Source of the DNA: Candidatus Omnitrophota bacterium
Lineage (GTDB): Bacteria; Omnitrophota; Gorgyraeia; Duberdicusellales; 4484-171
Assembly: GCA_024231025.1 (NCBI GenBank)
Contig: JAAEQW010000332.1
Coordinates: forward strand, 1-34,438
Direction: 5' to 3'
DNA: 34,438 bases
Of this stretch, positions 7,472-16,489 are shown in pieces. The notes beneath the pieces were generated by a model. The model saw only the letters and a program-made list of their open reading frames with translations, had not been told where the DNA came from and did not search any database. Numbering within the stretch: position 1 is the first letter of the stretch; every line of letters starts with the position of its first letter. Made by a program: the position numbers and the translations under genes.

Positions 7472-9163
7472 CTAAACTGTTTCAATTTCTTCCGGATTAT
7501 TTATAACCTTTTCTTGAGAATTTTTTTTCATATAATACTCTTCGAAAATTCTCAACCCTTTTTTACGATTTGTTTTTTCTTTCTTCTTGTATTCACCTCC
7601 CTTTACGTTTTGAAAATAACCAAAATTCACACAGGATTTGCTGTTATTTCCTCTATAGATAAACCAACCTTGGCCGGGACTATTTAGATGTTTAACCCGG
7701 TCAGGGTGAAAGTAAAATTCTTTTACCCTGCGGTTGGAAGTTTCTCCTGTTGAGACTGCATTTCCAAATTTTCCTGGTGCCTTTCGCAAAGTTGACTCGA
7801 TATGCTCATAAGTACCGAAACTTTTTGCGACTAATTCGCAAAGTTCAGGATCGGTCTGCTTTAAATAGATTTTGTTTAAAGTATTTTCATCAATTCTTTT
7901 CATAAAGGGCTCAGAAATGTTTTTAAGATCACTTAAGCTTTGATGCGATAGCGTAACCATCATTCCGCTAGAACGGGCTTTATTTAAGACTTCGACAAAG
8001 CTTTCTTCGGCAAACGAAGCGTATTCATCGATAATCACACTAACTAAAATATCTTTCTCTATTTTCCCAATCTGTATCAACGAAGAAATATAACGTAAGT
8101 TTGCCTGTATCATTCGCGCGATACTTTTAGCTTGAACAGGATAGGCATTGGTAGGGAGTTGAAAGTAAACTATCTTTCTATTTTTTATAATATCAGTTAG
8201 GACAATATCTGGATCATCAACATTGAGGATCGGATCTTTATGATCCAAGAGGTAGTTATAAAATCCTGCCAAAACCTGCTTCCAAGATTCATCACGCTTA
8301 GCGTGGGTGGAAATGATCTCATTCAATATTTTTAAGTGAAGTACTCCCTCTCCCCCTTTGACTTTGCCGTTTATCGACATTCGTGCCTGATTGTTAGTGA
8401 GATAAGTGTAGACATCCATTACTGTAAATGGTTTACCTAGCGAATGCAGAACACCGAAGGCATTAGTGAAAATTGTTTTAGCAGTGTTACGGTAAAAGGA
8501 ATTTTCATCGGTAAAATTGTTGAAAAAAGCATCAACAATGATTTGTGGATCGCATTCGCCCACGTACAAAGGGTTATAACTACAAGATAATTCTTTGTAA
8601 GCTAGAGAAAATAACATAAAGTCATCTTCTCTGCCGATGCGTTTTAGCAAAGCGTTAAGCTTTTGGATAAAACTCATTTCGCCCTTAGCATCGATAATGA
8701 TGATCGGACGGTTTTTAATTGCATCTTGATAAACCAAAGGTAAAAAGATGCTTTCGGTCTTTCCTGTTCCAGTCATGCCTAAAATTTGCATATGATGACA
8801 ACGCTGGTTGTCATCTACACAAACTGTATCTTTATTCTTTGTTTCGGCATCAAGGCCAAGAAAGGTTTTGTCTTTGAACAGATCTTTTGATTGAATTAAT
8901 TTTTTCTCTAAATTAAAACTAATAAAAGGAATGTTAAGTTCTTTTTTTTTATCAAATTTTCCAAGTCCTTGCCTTAAAATCAGAACTTTATTTTTTAGTT
9001 TTTCCCAAAAATGCCCAGCTATAAAGTAGATAGTGTACCCTAAGATACAAGAGACAATTGCAAAGAACCAGAAATGCTGATTGTTTAAAGCAATGTGAAT
9101 CTCTCTTTCGAAACGAAAGTAAACCAATCCTAAAAGCAAAGCTATTGTAATTAAAATTTCCAT
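7472..9163 (-). CDS. VirD4/TraD-type coupling protein
   Basis: The 563-residue ATPase links the relaxosome to the secretion channel. The first 55 residues contain two hydrophobic spans (start to 20 and 32-49), then comes a cytoplasmic ATPase with Walker A GMTGTGKTES, the following IIIIDAKGEM strand, and Walker B SVIIDEYASF. The LSHQSLSDL region fits the sensor segment of this family. It sits at the downstream end of the structural transfer genes, four bases after the lipoprotein gene, with a weak ribosome site that suggests coupling. A coupling protein indicates DNA transfer rather than effector-only secretion, although no canonical relaxase is found. Confidence 0.92.
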   Translation of the reverse strand: MEILITIALLLGLVYFRFEREIHIALNNQHFWFFAIVSCILGYTIYFIAGHFWEKLKNKVLILRQGLGKFDKKKELNIPFISFNLEKKLIQSKDLFKDKTFLGLDAETKNKDTVCVDDNQRCHHMQILGMTGTGKTESIFLPLVYQDAIKNRPIIIIDAKGEMSFIQKLNALLKRIGREDDFMLFSLAYKELSCSYNPLYVGECDPQIIVDAFFNNFTDENSFYRNTAKTIFTNAFGVLHSLGKPFTVMDVYTYLTNNQARMSINGKVKGGEGVLHLKILNEIISTHAKRDESWKQVLAGFYNYLLDHKDPILNVDDPDIVLTDIIKNRKIVYFQLPTNAYPVQAKSIARMIQANLRYISSLIQIGKIEKDILVSVIIDEYASFAEESFVEVLNKARSSGMMVTLSHQSLSDLKNISEPFMKRIDENTLNKIYLKQTDPELCELVAKSFGTYEHIESTLRKAPGKFGNAVSTGETSNRRVKEFYFHPDRVKHLNSPGQGWFIYRGNNSKSCVNFGYFQNVKGGEYKKKEKTNRKKGLRIFEEYYMKKNSQEKVINNPEEIETV

Positions 9164-9167
9164 TATT

Positions 9168-9572
9168 TTATCTAGTTTCGACTCTTGATATCTTTTCTTC
9201 GAAACTTTTTCTTCGGCTGATAAGCTTACCTAGCTTCTTTTCCAACGAATTCAGTCCATCAGTTAAATCCTTTTTGCTTTCTAGGCTTGTTTCTGCCTTC
9301 TTCTCTTCTTTGATTGAACCTTCCTCCTGTAGATCCCAATGGCCGTCAGACAAAACTATATATCTGAAATGTCCTGCGACATAATCACCAGTATCAGGAT
9401 CAACATGAGCGCCAACCCAAACTTTACGGGTATCAGCAGAAATCCACTTACCGTCCCCTACTTTTGGGTATTCCTTTTGATTTAATTGCGCGGTTTGATA
9501 TATTATTGGTTGTTTTTGGGCAGCACAACCAGTTAAAACCGCGATTAACCCTAGTAACAATATTTTTTTCAT
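9168..9572 (-). CDS. VirB7/TraV-like conjugation lipoprotein
   Basis: I start at ATG 9572 (MKKILLLGLIAVLTGC), which has a GAGGTG ribosome site and puts a lipoprotein signal with lipobox LTGC at the very N-terminus; the longer ORF start adds 10 residues before the signal. The mature protein has a motif rich in W, H and G (GKWISADTRKVWVGAHVDPDTG, GHFRYIVLSDGHW) and a charged coiled-coil tail. The place next to VirB10 and VirD4 suits the outer-membrane lipoprotein of the core complex. The assignment rests on position and lipobox, not on clear homology. Confidence 0.7.
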   Translation of the reverse strand: MKKILLLGLIAVLTGCAAQKQPIIYQTAQLNQKEYPKVGDGKWISADTRKVWVGAHVDPDTGDYVAGHFRYIVLSDGHWDLQEEGSIKEEKKAETSLESKKDLTDGLNSLEKKLGKLISRRKSFEEKISRVETR

Positions 9573-9585
9573 ATGACACCTCACT

Positions 9586-10524
9586 TTAAATTTTTCCCAC
9601 ATCGGCTTCTCTTTCGAAATAAACCATTAAAGCGCTACCGGCAACAACGATTGCGTAGCCGTCACTTTTCAATATTTGCTGTTGCACCCTTTGTGCTTCT
9701 TTTTCCATCGTGCTTGCAATTCCTTCTAAAATCGCATTACGGCTCGTTGACATGACCTCCTTTGCTCCAGTTAACTGTGATGTATACGTATCTTGCATAG
9801 ATAGCGCAAACGCCGCAAGAAAGTTGGTAGCCATTTCAACTAGCAACTTCTTATTTCGATTGTCAACGATAGTTCCGCGTAATCCCGCAGAGCCATCTTT
9901 TGAGAGCCCTAGGCCGTTGATGTTTACAGTTTTACCATCTTGGAAAACAGCAGAATGAAATTTAACAACTATCCGATCTCTCTGCTTACCTGGTGCGGCT
10001 GTCCCGTAGATTCTTGTTCCAAAAGGAAAAAGCAGTTTTTCATTAAAGTAAAAGTCTTCCCAGACTTGGGCAACTACTGGTGAATTGAAGTTATTGCTAA
10101 TAATATTGTAGATCAACAGGCACTTTACAGCGCTTCCAAGAGGCACAATCATTGATGTTTTATAATTTTTAGTATCGTCATAAACTACCATTGGCGCATC
10201 AACATCTTTAAAGAGTGTTTTTTTCGTTATAATTGATCGTTTACGGACGGAGGGTTTTTTTTCATTCAAAAAATCCTCCATATAAGAAAAACCTTTCTTC
10301 TTCTTCTCTTTTTGAATCGCTACATCAAGAATCTCCTCTTTTTTAATAGCCTGGACGCTCACTTTGGTGTTCTCTTTGTTTTTAATTCGTTTATTATCTT
10401 TTTTAACAAGAGAAGTTGTTCCGAAAACAAAGATTACAACTAGTCCTAAAGTCAAATAAGTTGGGGTGAATTTTCCCGAAATATTTTCCTTAAAAAATAA
10501 GTGGAGAATTTTTTTAGAAGACAT
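9586..10524 (-). CDS. VirB10/TrbI-like core-complex protein
   Basis: The 312-residue protein has a single inner-membrane span (about 22-40), a charged periplasmic linker (to about 125), and a beta-barrel domain with VirB10 features: VPLGSAVKCLLIYNIISNN, VVAQVWEDFYFNEKLLFPFG, GTRIYGTAAPGKQRDRIVVKF and GLGLSKDGSAGLRGTI. The C-terminal YAIVVAGSALMVYFE is typical of the family. It should span from inner to outer membrane in the channel. Its start overlaps the end of the VirB9-like gene by 11 bases. It is shorter than many VirB10 proteins (about 380), mainly because the linker is short. Confidence 0.9.
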   Translation of the reverse strand: MSSKKILHLFFKENISGKFTPTYLTLGLVVIFVFGTTSLVKKDNKRIKNKENTKVSVQAIKKEEILDVAIQKEKKKKGFSYMEDFLNEKKPSVRKRSIITKKTLFKDVDAPMVVYDDTKNYKTSMIVPLGSAVKCLLIYNIISNNFNSPVVAQVWEDFYFNEKLLFPFGTRIYGTAAPGKQRDRIVVKFHSAVFQDGKTVNINGLGLSKDGSAGLRGTIVDNRNKKLLVEMATNFLAAFALSMQDTYTSQLTGAKEVMSTSRNAILEGIASTMEKEAQRVQQQILKSDGYAIVVAGSALMVYFEREADVGKI

Positions 10525-11335
10525 ATTCTTTACCTCCGATCCCTACGCCAATGATGAAGTTATTATCCAGAGAAACATAGGTGTTTTTTAAAACTATCCA
10601 GCCGTCAGTTTCTTTCATTCCTCCTAACATATCGGAGTCAAAACAAACGTATGCTGGACGAAATTTCTTACCGTTAATATAGAGAAAAGTCTGTTTTCCG
10701 TTTAGTTTCATCGGTTGCGGTTGTTTATTTTGCACAGTAATATGCACAACCAAGTAGTGCGGATTAAAATGGGTGAATCCTTCGATAGTCTTAAGAACGT
10801 ATTGCGTGTTTTCTTGTTTGCGATAAATGTTTTTTCTAGTTAATGTGTGGCGATTAATTGCGCCAAACTCAGAAAGAACGTTATAATTTTTGGTAGCCTT
10901 GAGCAGTTCTTTTACAGGGATTGATTTAGGGCTTTTGTCAGCTTGGCTATAAGCTTCTTTTACATCGATTACATAATCAAGGTTCTTTAAGGGGCCAATG
11001 ATAGTCTTGTAATTAAATCTTCTTGTTTGGGTATAAACAAAGAGATTACTTTCCCCATGTTCAGCCAAAGGCTTAACGATCACTATCTTTGAATTTTTAG
11101 GTACTTCTATTCTAAACAAAGAGCTATCTCCCAAAGTAACCATGATTGGTTTTTCAGGAAATTCTAAAACTGTGCAGTACCCAACGGTTGTATTAATATC
11201 GACTACATCATCCTCAGTCGGCATTTCATAAGTAATTTTTGCACTATCAACAAACTCGCTACTGACAAATGTGCTTTCTTGAGCGCATAATGGCAAACAA
11301 ACAAGCGACAAGATGATTAGAACTAGTTTTCTCAT
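10514..11335 (-). CDS. VirB9/TraK-like secreted core-complex protein
   Basis: The 273-residue protein begins with a signal peptide (MRKLVLIILSLVCLPLCA). The following beta-rich region (GYCTVLEFPEKPIMVTLGDS, ESNLFVYTQTRRFNYKTII) resembles the N-terminal domain of TraK/VirB9 proteins, and the C-terminal part (HYLVVHITVQNKQPQPM, KKFRPAYVCFDSDM) is also beta-rich. It should form the outer-membrane ring with VirB10 and a lipoprotein. It overlaps its upstream neighbour by the classic four bases ATGA. Similarity is by pattern and position; a TrbG label would be equally acceptable. Confidence 0.7.
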   Translation of the reverse strand: MRKLVLIILSLVCLPLCAQESTFVSSEFVDSAKITYEMPTEDDVVDINTTVGYCTVLEFPEKPIMVTLGDSSLFRIEVPKNSKIVIVKPLAEHGESNLFVYTQTRRFNYKTIIGPLKNLDYVIDVKEAYSQADKSPKSIPVKELLKATKNYNVLSEFGAINRHTLTRKNIYRKQENTQYVLKTIEGFTHFNPHYLVVHITVQNKQPQPMKLNGKQTFLYINGKKFRPAYVCFDSDMLGGMKETDGWIVLKNTYVSLDNNFIIGVGIGGKEYVF

Positions 11336-11919
11336 TGCTTGCCTCCTTCACTTTCGTTTATACTCTCAACAATTAAACCGAAAGGGTTGTCTTTTGTAGG
11401 AGTTATTTTATTAATAGTTATGGTGTATTCTGCACCAAAAACTTTGCTCTTATCTTTAGCCAATAAAGTCTTTGATCCAACAACCTTAACTATGAATGGA
11501 GAGCTCTTTTTTACTATGGAAATATCTTCAATAGAAAATTGTTGGAAGACGTTATTACTAATTAGTCTCTGTTTATTCTTTGAATATGCTTCCAAGGCAG
11601 TTTTCTTAGGAACATCACCGAGATAGACCTTGATATCATGAATTTGTTTTGCCAATGTATCTGGACCAAAGGTAAGGTAATTGTTAACTACTATTCGAAC
11701 AAAACTCGATAGCATTTCTTCGGTTAATTCGAAATCCTTACTTGCCAAGAATAAAGGTACATTAGCATCATTAACATAGACCATTGCAGCAGGACGATTT
11801 ATTGTTTTAAATACCGCTCCTGCTAGGCAAAGAGATATCGCAATTGCAATGATTAAAGCAATTGCTAAAGTGTGATTGTTTTTTTCCAAGATACTTACTC
11901 TAAATGCCAAACCGCTCAT
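11332..11919 (-). CDS. VirB8/TraE-like inner-membrane scaffold protein
   Basis: The 195-residue protein has a short cytoplasmic start, one membrane span (about 17-38) and a periplasmic domain of about 150 residues, the topology and size of TraE/VirB8. The segment FVRIVVNNYLTFGPDTLAKQIHDIKVYL fits the helical front of that domain. It overlaps the VirB6-like stop by one base (TAATG) and the VirB9-like start by four bases, placing it in the expected order B6-B8-B9-B10. It has a strong GGAGGAAAG ribosome site. Confidence 0.78.
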   Translation of the reverse strand: MSGLAFRVSILEKNNHTLAIALIIAIAISLCLAGAVFKTINRPAAMVYVNDANVPLFLASKDFELTEEMLSSFVRIVVNNYLTFGPDTLAKQIHDIKVYLGDVPKKTALEAYSKNKQRLISNNVFQQFSIEDISIVKKSSPFIVKVVGSKTLLAKDKSKVFGAEYTITINKITPTKDNPFGLIVESINESEGGKQ

Positions 11920-13124
11920 TACTTTCCTCCTTTTCTTATTTTATCTACCATAGGATTTTCTAATCTAAAAGACCGCATACCTTCAACAGGTTTTACCGCC
12001 TTTGCCATTTTCCCAATCGCATTTCGGGTAACACCATAAACTTTTGATTTAATATTTCGTGTCTGCTGCGAAGCACCTTTCACCAATTTTGCTTCCTGGA
12101 AAGTTGGTTTATAGCCAACCTTTTTTCCGACGCCTTTAATTGCTCCTGAAAAGCCACCTCGCATTCCCCCCGCCATCATCCCAGCTACTCCGGCTAAAGG
12201 AGCAAGCTTCGGAGAAAGTTTAGCCCCGAGAAAATTGGCATTACCACTTTTAACAGCATTTGCTGCTTTTGCCGCGACTTGCGGTCCTGCGCCCATTGCT
12301 CCGCCTAATGCTCCAGCTCCACCTCTTATGCCAACTGGAGTAGCCATTCTCATTGTAGAGAAAGCCATTGTTGTCGCACCAGTCCCCGCAAATGAAGCTG
12401 CTGCGCCTATTCCCATTCCAGTAGCAAGAGCAGACACAATCATCGGAACAAAAATTATCACAAACCCTACCGCAAAGTTAAAGCCGACAAAATCTTCTAG
12501 TCCCGCACCAGAAGAACCGTAAATGTTGCCCGCCTTCACAGCTAAAGATAAAACAAGACCCCAGATAATTGGCCAAGATAAGGTTGAAATAAAACTTGTG
12601 TACCAACCACTAAAAATTCGGCTACCAAATCCAAAAACAATGAATGGTATTAGCAACGGACCAATAACTTTCAAGATTGCTAAGAGCATTCTTCGGATGA
12701 TAGACATAACTTTTAACGCTAGAGAGTTAAAAATAAAAGAAAAACTGGTGACTAGGTTATTCGTCGCGGATTTTCCAAAATTCCGAAACATATCTCCCCA
12801 ATCCCTTTTTACATTGTCAGCATATTCTTTATGTGCAGTTTGATTCATTTTGGCATAGTTGGAGATCCAATCCTGATTTGGATTCACACGCTCATTTAAA
12901 CTTACAACCATGTTTTCAGTTACATCAATCAAAGGAACATAATTTTGTAAAAGAAGAAACGCCAAAGTTAATCTTACGAACAAAGACGTAAACCCACCTT
13001 TCCCGCTTACCGAACCTAAATAGGTTGAAACTGTTGCGATAATAAAGAATGTGCCAAGCAACAGCCTTCCAACGGTTACCATGTGATTGACCTGCTGTAG
13101 TATAAAACCTGTGAGATCGCTCAT
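11919..13124 (-). CDS. VirB6/TrbL-like polytopic membrane protein
   Basis: The 401-residue protein has several hydrophobic segments in its first 250 residues (for example LLGTFFIIATVSTYLGSV, IIWGLVLSLAVKAGN, VGFVIIFVPMIVSALATGM), then a Gly/Ala/Met-rich stretch and a basic soluble tail. This is the plan of VirB6/TrbL, the inner-membrane part of the channel. It begins within the end of the VirB5-like gene (ATGA overlap). Assignment is by topology, low-complexity tail and gene order. Confidence 0.8.
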   Translation of the reverse strand: MSDLTGFILQQVNHMVTVGRLLLGTFFIIATVSTYLGSVSGKGGFTSLFVRLTLAFLLLQNYVPLIDVTENMVVSLNERVNPNQDWISNYAKMNQTAHKEYADNVKRDWGDMFRNFGKSATNNLVTSFSFIFNSLALKVMSIIRRMLLAILKVIGPLLIPFIVFGFGSRIFSGWYTSFISTLSWPIIWGLVLSLAVKAGNIYGSSGAGLEDFVGFNFAVGFVIIFVPMIVSALATGMGIGAAASFAGTGATTMAFSTMRMATPVGIRGGAGALGGAMGAGPQVAAKAANAVKSGNANFLGAKLSPKLAPLAGVAGMMAGGMRGGFSGAIKGVGKKVGYKPTFQEAKLVKGASQQTRNIKSKVYGVTRNAIGKMAKAVKPVEGMRSFRLENPMVDKIRKGGK

Positions 13125-13876
13125 CGTATACTAAAATCCTCCATTGTATTTATCTCTAAAAATCTTCCAACTCCCTTTATCTCTTCTTCAAAATCTGCGA
13201 TCTTTGCTTTTCTTTCTCGAGTTCTATTAGAAAATTCGACTGATTGTGATTTTGCCATTTGTGACATTAGATAAAGCATTTGGTTTTGCAGCTCAAGCAA
13301 ATGAGCAAGCTCTTCAGCAATTTGGCGAAGCGCTGCTTTTTCATTTACTCCACGAGCGCCTTCTGCCATTTGACGGGCATAATTAGAGTTCTCGTCATAT
13401 TTTTTTTGAAAGCTTTCGGCTAACGAATACGATTTAGTATTTGTTTTGTCGGAAACTGCCAAACTAGCAAAGGTTTTGTTTATATCGCCGACTAAGTCTA
13501 ATGTTTTGTTCATGTCGCCAAAAATTTCTTTCCACTCTTGTTCAAAATTGCCCATGTTTTCAATATTAGCGCTTATTCCTTCGTAGAACTCCCTGTTTTT
13601 TAGCCACTGATTACGTAGATCACCAATTACCCCTACCGCCTCTAATCCTTCTCGTTTCCATTCGGCAACATCAGTCATTTTCTGAAGTTGATCCAATTGA
13701 CCGCGAAGGTTTTCTAATTGCTCTAACATGTTCTGTAAGCTTTCAAAATGATGGGCTAAATCCTTTGCGGTTTGATTCTCTATCGCAGCGACCACCGCAA
13801 CGGTGTCAAACCCGCAATAACCATTAGTAACAGGGGGTAAGCACGCAATAATAAGAAGCAAAGCTAATCTTTTCAT
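13121..13876 (-). CDS. VirB5/TrbJ-like secreted helical protein
   Basis: The 251-residue protein has a signal peptide (MKRLALLLIIACLPPVTNG) and is then almost wholly helical and coiled-coil (LQNMLEQLENLRGQLDQLQKM; LAHLLELQNQMLYLMSQMAKS). TrbJ/VirB5 proteins have this form and sit at the pilus tip or help build the pilus. Its start overlaps the lipoprotein stop (ATGA) and its stop overlaps the VirB6-like start, so it is tightly coupled to both. Confidence 0.82.
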   Translation of the reverse strand: MKRLALLLIIACLPPVTNGYCGFDTVAVVAAIENQTAKDLAHHFESLQNMLEQLENLRGQLDQLQKMTDVAEWKREGLEAVGVIGDLRNQWLKNREFYEGISANIENMGNFEQEWKEIFGDMNKTLDLVGDINKTFASLAVSDKTNTKSYSLAESFQKKYDENSNYARQMAEGARGVNEKAALRQIAEELAHLLELQNQMLYLMSQMAKSQSVEFSNRTRERKAKIADFEEEIKGVGRFLEINTMEDFSIR

Positions 13877-14313
13877 TGCAATGTCTCCACTGTTTCATAA
13901 TGACCTTCATAAACAACACCGTTAATCTCTCTTTTTGGCACTTTTACCTTGATAAATTTGCTATATAACGGTTGTTTTTCTTTTTTGCCAGTATTATTCT
14001 GCCAATTTTCCCTTGCAACATTAACTTGAGCGGATCTATAGCCTTTGCTATAGCCTTTATCGTATTGGCTCTTGTTCTCTTTTGTCTGCATTCCGTAAAG
14101 CATACCTCCTGCTAACATTCCCCCTGCTCCTCCAAGCATCATGCCTTGTTGTTTTATATCATCGTCTTTGCCTTCCCCATAAAAATAGCCTGCGCCAGTT
14201 CCTAAACCTGCTCCTGCCGCATGGTAAGCAACCTTTTTGAAACTAGCACAACCAGACACAACAATAACAATTAACGCTAAGTTCATAAATGTAAAAATTT
14301 TATTACCATACAT
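13873..14313 (-). CDS. Glycine-zipper lipoprotein of the conjugation operon
   Basis: The 146-residue protein has a lipoprotein signal ending in the lipobox VVSGC, followed by glycine-zipper sequence (GAGLGTGAGYFYGEG, MMLGGAGGMLAGGMLYG) that often inserts in or packs against the outer membrane. The C-terminus is basic and soluble. Its start lies inside the previous gene (11-base overlap). It could be a second outer-membrane component of the channel. Confidence 0.72.
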   Translation of the reverse strand: MYGNKIFTFMNLALIVIVVSGCASFKKVAYHAAGAGLGTGAGYFYGEGKDDDIKQQGMMLGGAGGMLAGGMLYGMQTKENKSQYDKGYSKGYRSAQVNVARENWQNNTGKKEKQPLYSKFIKVKVPKREINGVVYEGHYETVETLQ

Positions 14314-16489
14314 CTGCTTCCACCTCTTCCTCGTTTACTGCGTTTTCCCCTAAAACTGTCACCGCAAGCATACCTGCTGCGATCCCAAACGCACCATAAT
14401 TATTACCTTCTTCATCTAAGATCTCTTCTTCAGCCTCTAAAGAGAGAGAGTCCGTCTGACTATTAGCAGTTAAAGTGGGGTTGCTTGAAGTAGTTCCTTC
14501 GGAAGAATCTTCATTATTATTCTCAGCAGCATCATCTTCATCTGCGTTTCCGCCTTCATCTTCATCTGCGTTTCCGCCTTCATCTTCATCATCTGCGTCG
14601 TCGTCTTCTTCATCATCGGTTCCGTCTTCCTCTGTGTCGTCTTCTTTCGAGACAACCGCATCATTAGTAAGCGTAACTGTTCGCCCTCGTAAGCTTATTT
14701 CATCTTCAATAACAGCTATTGCTCCTGTAGATGTCTCAAAAGTCAAATCATCGTAATCTATTTTTGTATAAAAAGAATATCCGGATTCTCCCGCTATCTC
14801 TTCTGCTAAACCAAGCTGAACCAAATATCTCTTTTCTTGTGTAGCCAACGCTGAATCAAATACTAATCGTGCACGATTGTTGAAAAAGGTAGATGTTGAA
14901 CTCAAGCTCACATCTCCGCTAGAAACTTCCCCGTCATTATTTGTGTCTTCGAAAATTTCAATGGAATCAAAATGGGAATAGTTATCTCCCTGCATACCAA
15001 CAATATCGATTATTGCACCTCCAAAAGTAACTGTTCCTTCGCTTTCTAATGAGAAATCAATAAGTGTAACTGTTTCTCCAACGGGAGACTCCTCATATGT
15101 AGCATCAAAAAGTGTTGTGTAATCCATGCTTATTCGTGGAATGCCGTCCATTGTAAATGTCTCTGATATGAGATATGACGGTTGTCCACTTTGCTTTTCA
15201 GCCAAAGCAGATGAATAAGCACTTTGCACCACCAAACTATCGGTATCGACTTCTAAATCAAAGAGTAGTGTTTCTCCTAAAGCCAATATGTCTACATCGA
15301 TTGCAACTAAATAACGCTTGGTTGCAGAATCCAATCCGGAAACGAAACTCAATACATTGCCTATGCCAACACTAGCGTTTGCCACAAGCAAAACATCACC
15401 AACATCAACTAATCTATTAAGGTTTGTATCTTCATAAATTTTAATACTGCTGATATGGTCAACAATACTACTATCTTCGGCAACAAAGTTAGCGGTAATT
15501 TCTTTAAACTCCACATTGCCATCACTAGTTACAGAGAATGTTAAAATTTCCCAATCTGATAGGCTTTCCTTGATTGTTTTACTTTGGATAGTTACTTTGT
15601 TTACGCTAAAAGAAGATGTGCCGTCCATTGTAAATGTCTCAGATGAAATATAAGCAGGTTGACCACTTCTTTTCTCGGCAGCTAATGTTGTCGTATTACT
15701 TTTTATCTCGATATCATCAGTATTTATCTCTACCCTGAAAGTAACTTCCCTGTCCAAAGTTTCTATATCGGTATCTACCCCGATCAGAAAACGCTTTGTA
15801 GTAGAATAGATATCCCTAGCAACTGTAAAAGCATTCTCCCCACTTACCCCTGCCAAAGTGCTAACTAGAGTGTCTCCAGCATCAATTGAACCATTACTAT
15901 TCTGATCAATATAAAGCTTTATTTTCGAAAGATATTGCAAAGCACTATTCTCGCTTGGAATAACTTTTACTTTCAAGCTACGCAAAGCAACTTTGGCAAA
16001 GGTAGAAAGGGAGAAACCTAGAACTGTTAAATCGGCTGCATCCTCGGTGATCTTTTGACCGGGTACACCGACCTCATTTACTGTAAAAGTAGGATAAATA
16101 TAATAAGTATAAGTTGTATCGGTTGTTGCCTGGGCAAGCATATTGCTTTCACCTTCAGCGAAAGCAACGGTAAATATTCGATCAGCAAATTTGCTTTCAT
16201 CAAAATTTACCATAACTTGACTAAGGTCATAGGGCAAATAAACATCATAATTATCATTGTTCAGCCAATAGCTAAGGCTAACTCCACCAACACCGTATTG
16301 AATACCTGTCATATTATAAAAATCACTACCAATATTCGGATCAATCCAAAACAACGCTCGTGTGGGCTCATTGAATGTAAAAGGAGAATTAAATGTCTCA
16401 TCTGTATGATAAACATCGCCTCCGGCAAAAACATAACCATGTAACAACAAAACTGCTAAACAGATCACAACTAAAAATAGCTTACGCAT
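14303..16489 (-). CDS. Large secreted acidic repeat protein with calcium-loop-like motifs
   Basis: I start at ATG 16489 (MRKLFLVVICLAVLLL), with a perfect AGGAGG site, giving 728 residues and a clean signal peptide; the longer ORF start overlaps VirB4. The body has three similar domains of about 150 residues, each with an Asp/Asn-rich loop: YIDQNSNGSIDAGD, YEDTNLNRLVDVGD and FEDTNNDGEVSSGD, resembling dockerin or EF-hand calcium loops. Each is preceded by a conserved strand such as AEKRSGQPAYISSETFTMDG. A very acidic low-complexity region follows (DEDEGGNADEDEGGNADED), then one hydrophobic stretch near the end (AFGIAAGMLAVTVLG). It lies between VirB4 and the lipoprotein, with 8 and 11 base overlaps. 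Adhesion or mating-pair contact is an inference; I know no direct family match. Confidence 0.75.
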   Translation of the reverse strand: MRKLFLVVICLAVLLLHGYVFAGGDVYHTDETFNSPFTFNEPTRALFWIDPNIGSDFYNMTGIQYGVGGVSLSYWLNNDNYDVYLPYDLSQVMVNFDESKFADRIFTVAFAEGESNMLAQATTDTTYTYYIYPTFTVNEVGVPGQKITEDAADLTVLGFSLSTFAKVALRSLKVKVIPSENSALQYLSKIKLYIDQNSNGSIDAGDTLVSTLAGVSGENAFTVARDIYSTTKRFLIGVDTDIETLDREVTFRVEINTDDIEIKSNTTTLAAEKRSGQPAYISSETFTMDGTSSFSVNKVTIQSKTIKESLSDWEILTFSVTSDGNVEFKEITANFVAEDSSIVDHISSIKIYEDTNLNRLVDVGDVLLVANASVGIGNVLSFVSGLDSATKRYLVAIDVDILALGETLLFDLEVDTDSLVVQSAYSSALAEKQSGQPSYLISETFTMDGIPRISMDYTTLFDATYEESPVGETVTLIDFSLESEGTVTFGGAIIDIVGMQGDNYSHFDSIEIFEDTNNDGEVSSGDVSLSSTSTFFNNRARLVFDSALATQEKRYLVQLGLAEEIAGESGYSFYTKIDYDDLTFETSTGAIAVIEDEISLRGRTVTLTNDAVVSKEDDTEEDGTDDEEDDDADDEDEGGNADEDEGGNADEDDAAENNNEDSSEGTTSSNPTLTANSQTDSLSLEAEEEILDEEGNNYGAFGIAAGMLAVTVLGENAVNEEEVEADVW
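14533..14597. repeat. 24-bp tandem repeat encoding DEDEGGNA-type units
   Basis: Two exact 24-base units (14533-14556 and 14557-14580) and a partial third lie in the acidic tail of the secreted protein gene. Copy number can change by slippage in units of eight residues without breaking the frame. Confidence 0.85.

Noticed and set aside
12235-12522. Ala/Pro-rich plus-strand ORF of 95 residues
   Set aside because: It is the antisense of the Gly/Ala-rich tail of the VirB6-like protein.
14533-14597. Possible CRISPR-like array
   Set aside because: The units are directly adjacent without spacers and encode protein repeats.
14475-14756. Ser-rich 93-residue plus-strand ORF
   Set aside because: It is the antisense of the Asp/Glu repeat in the secreted protein gene, a typical shadow.
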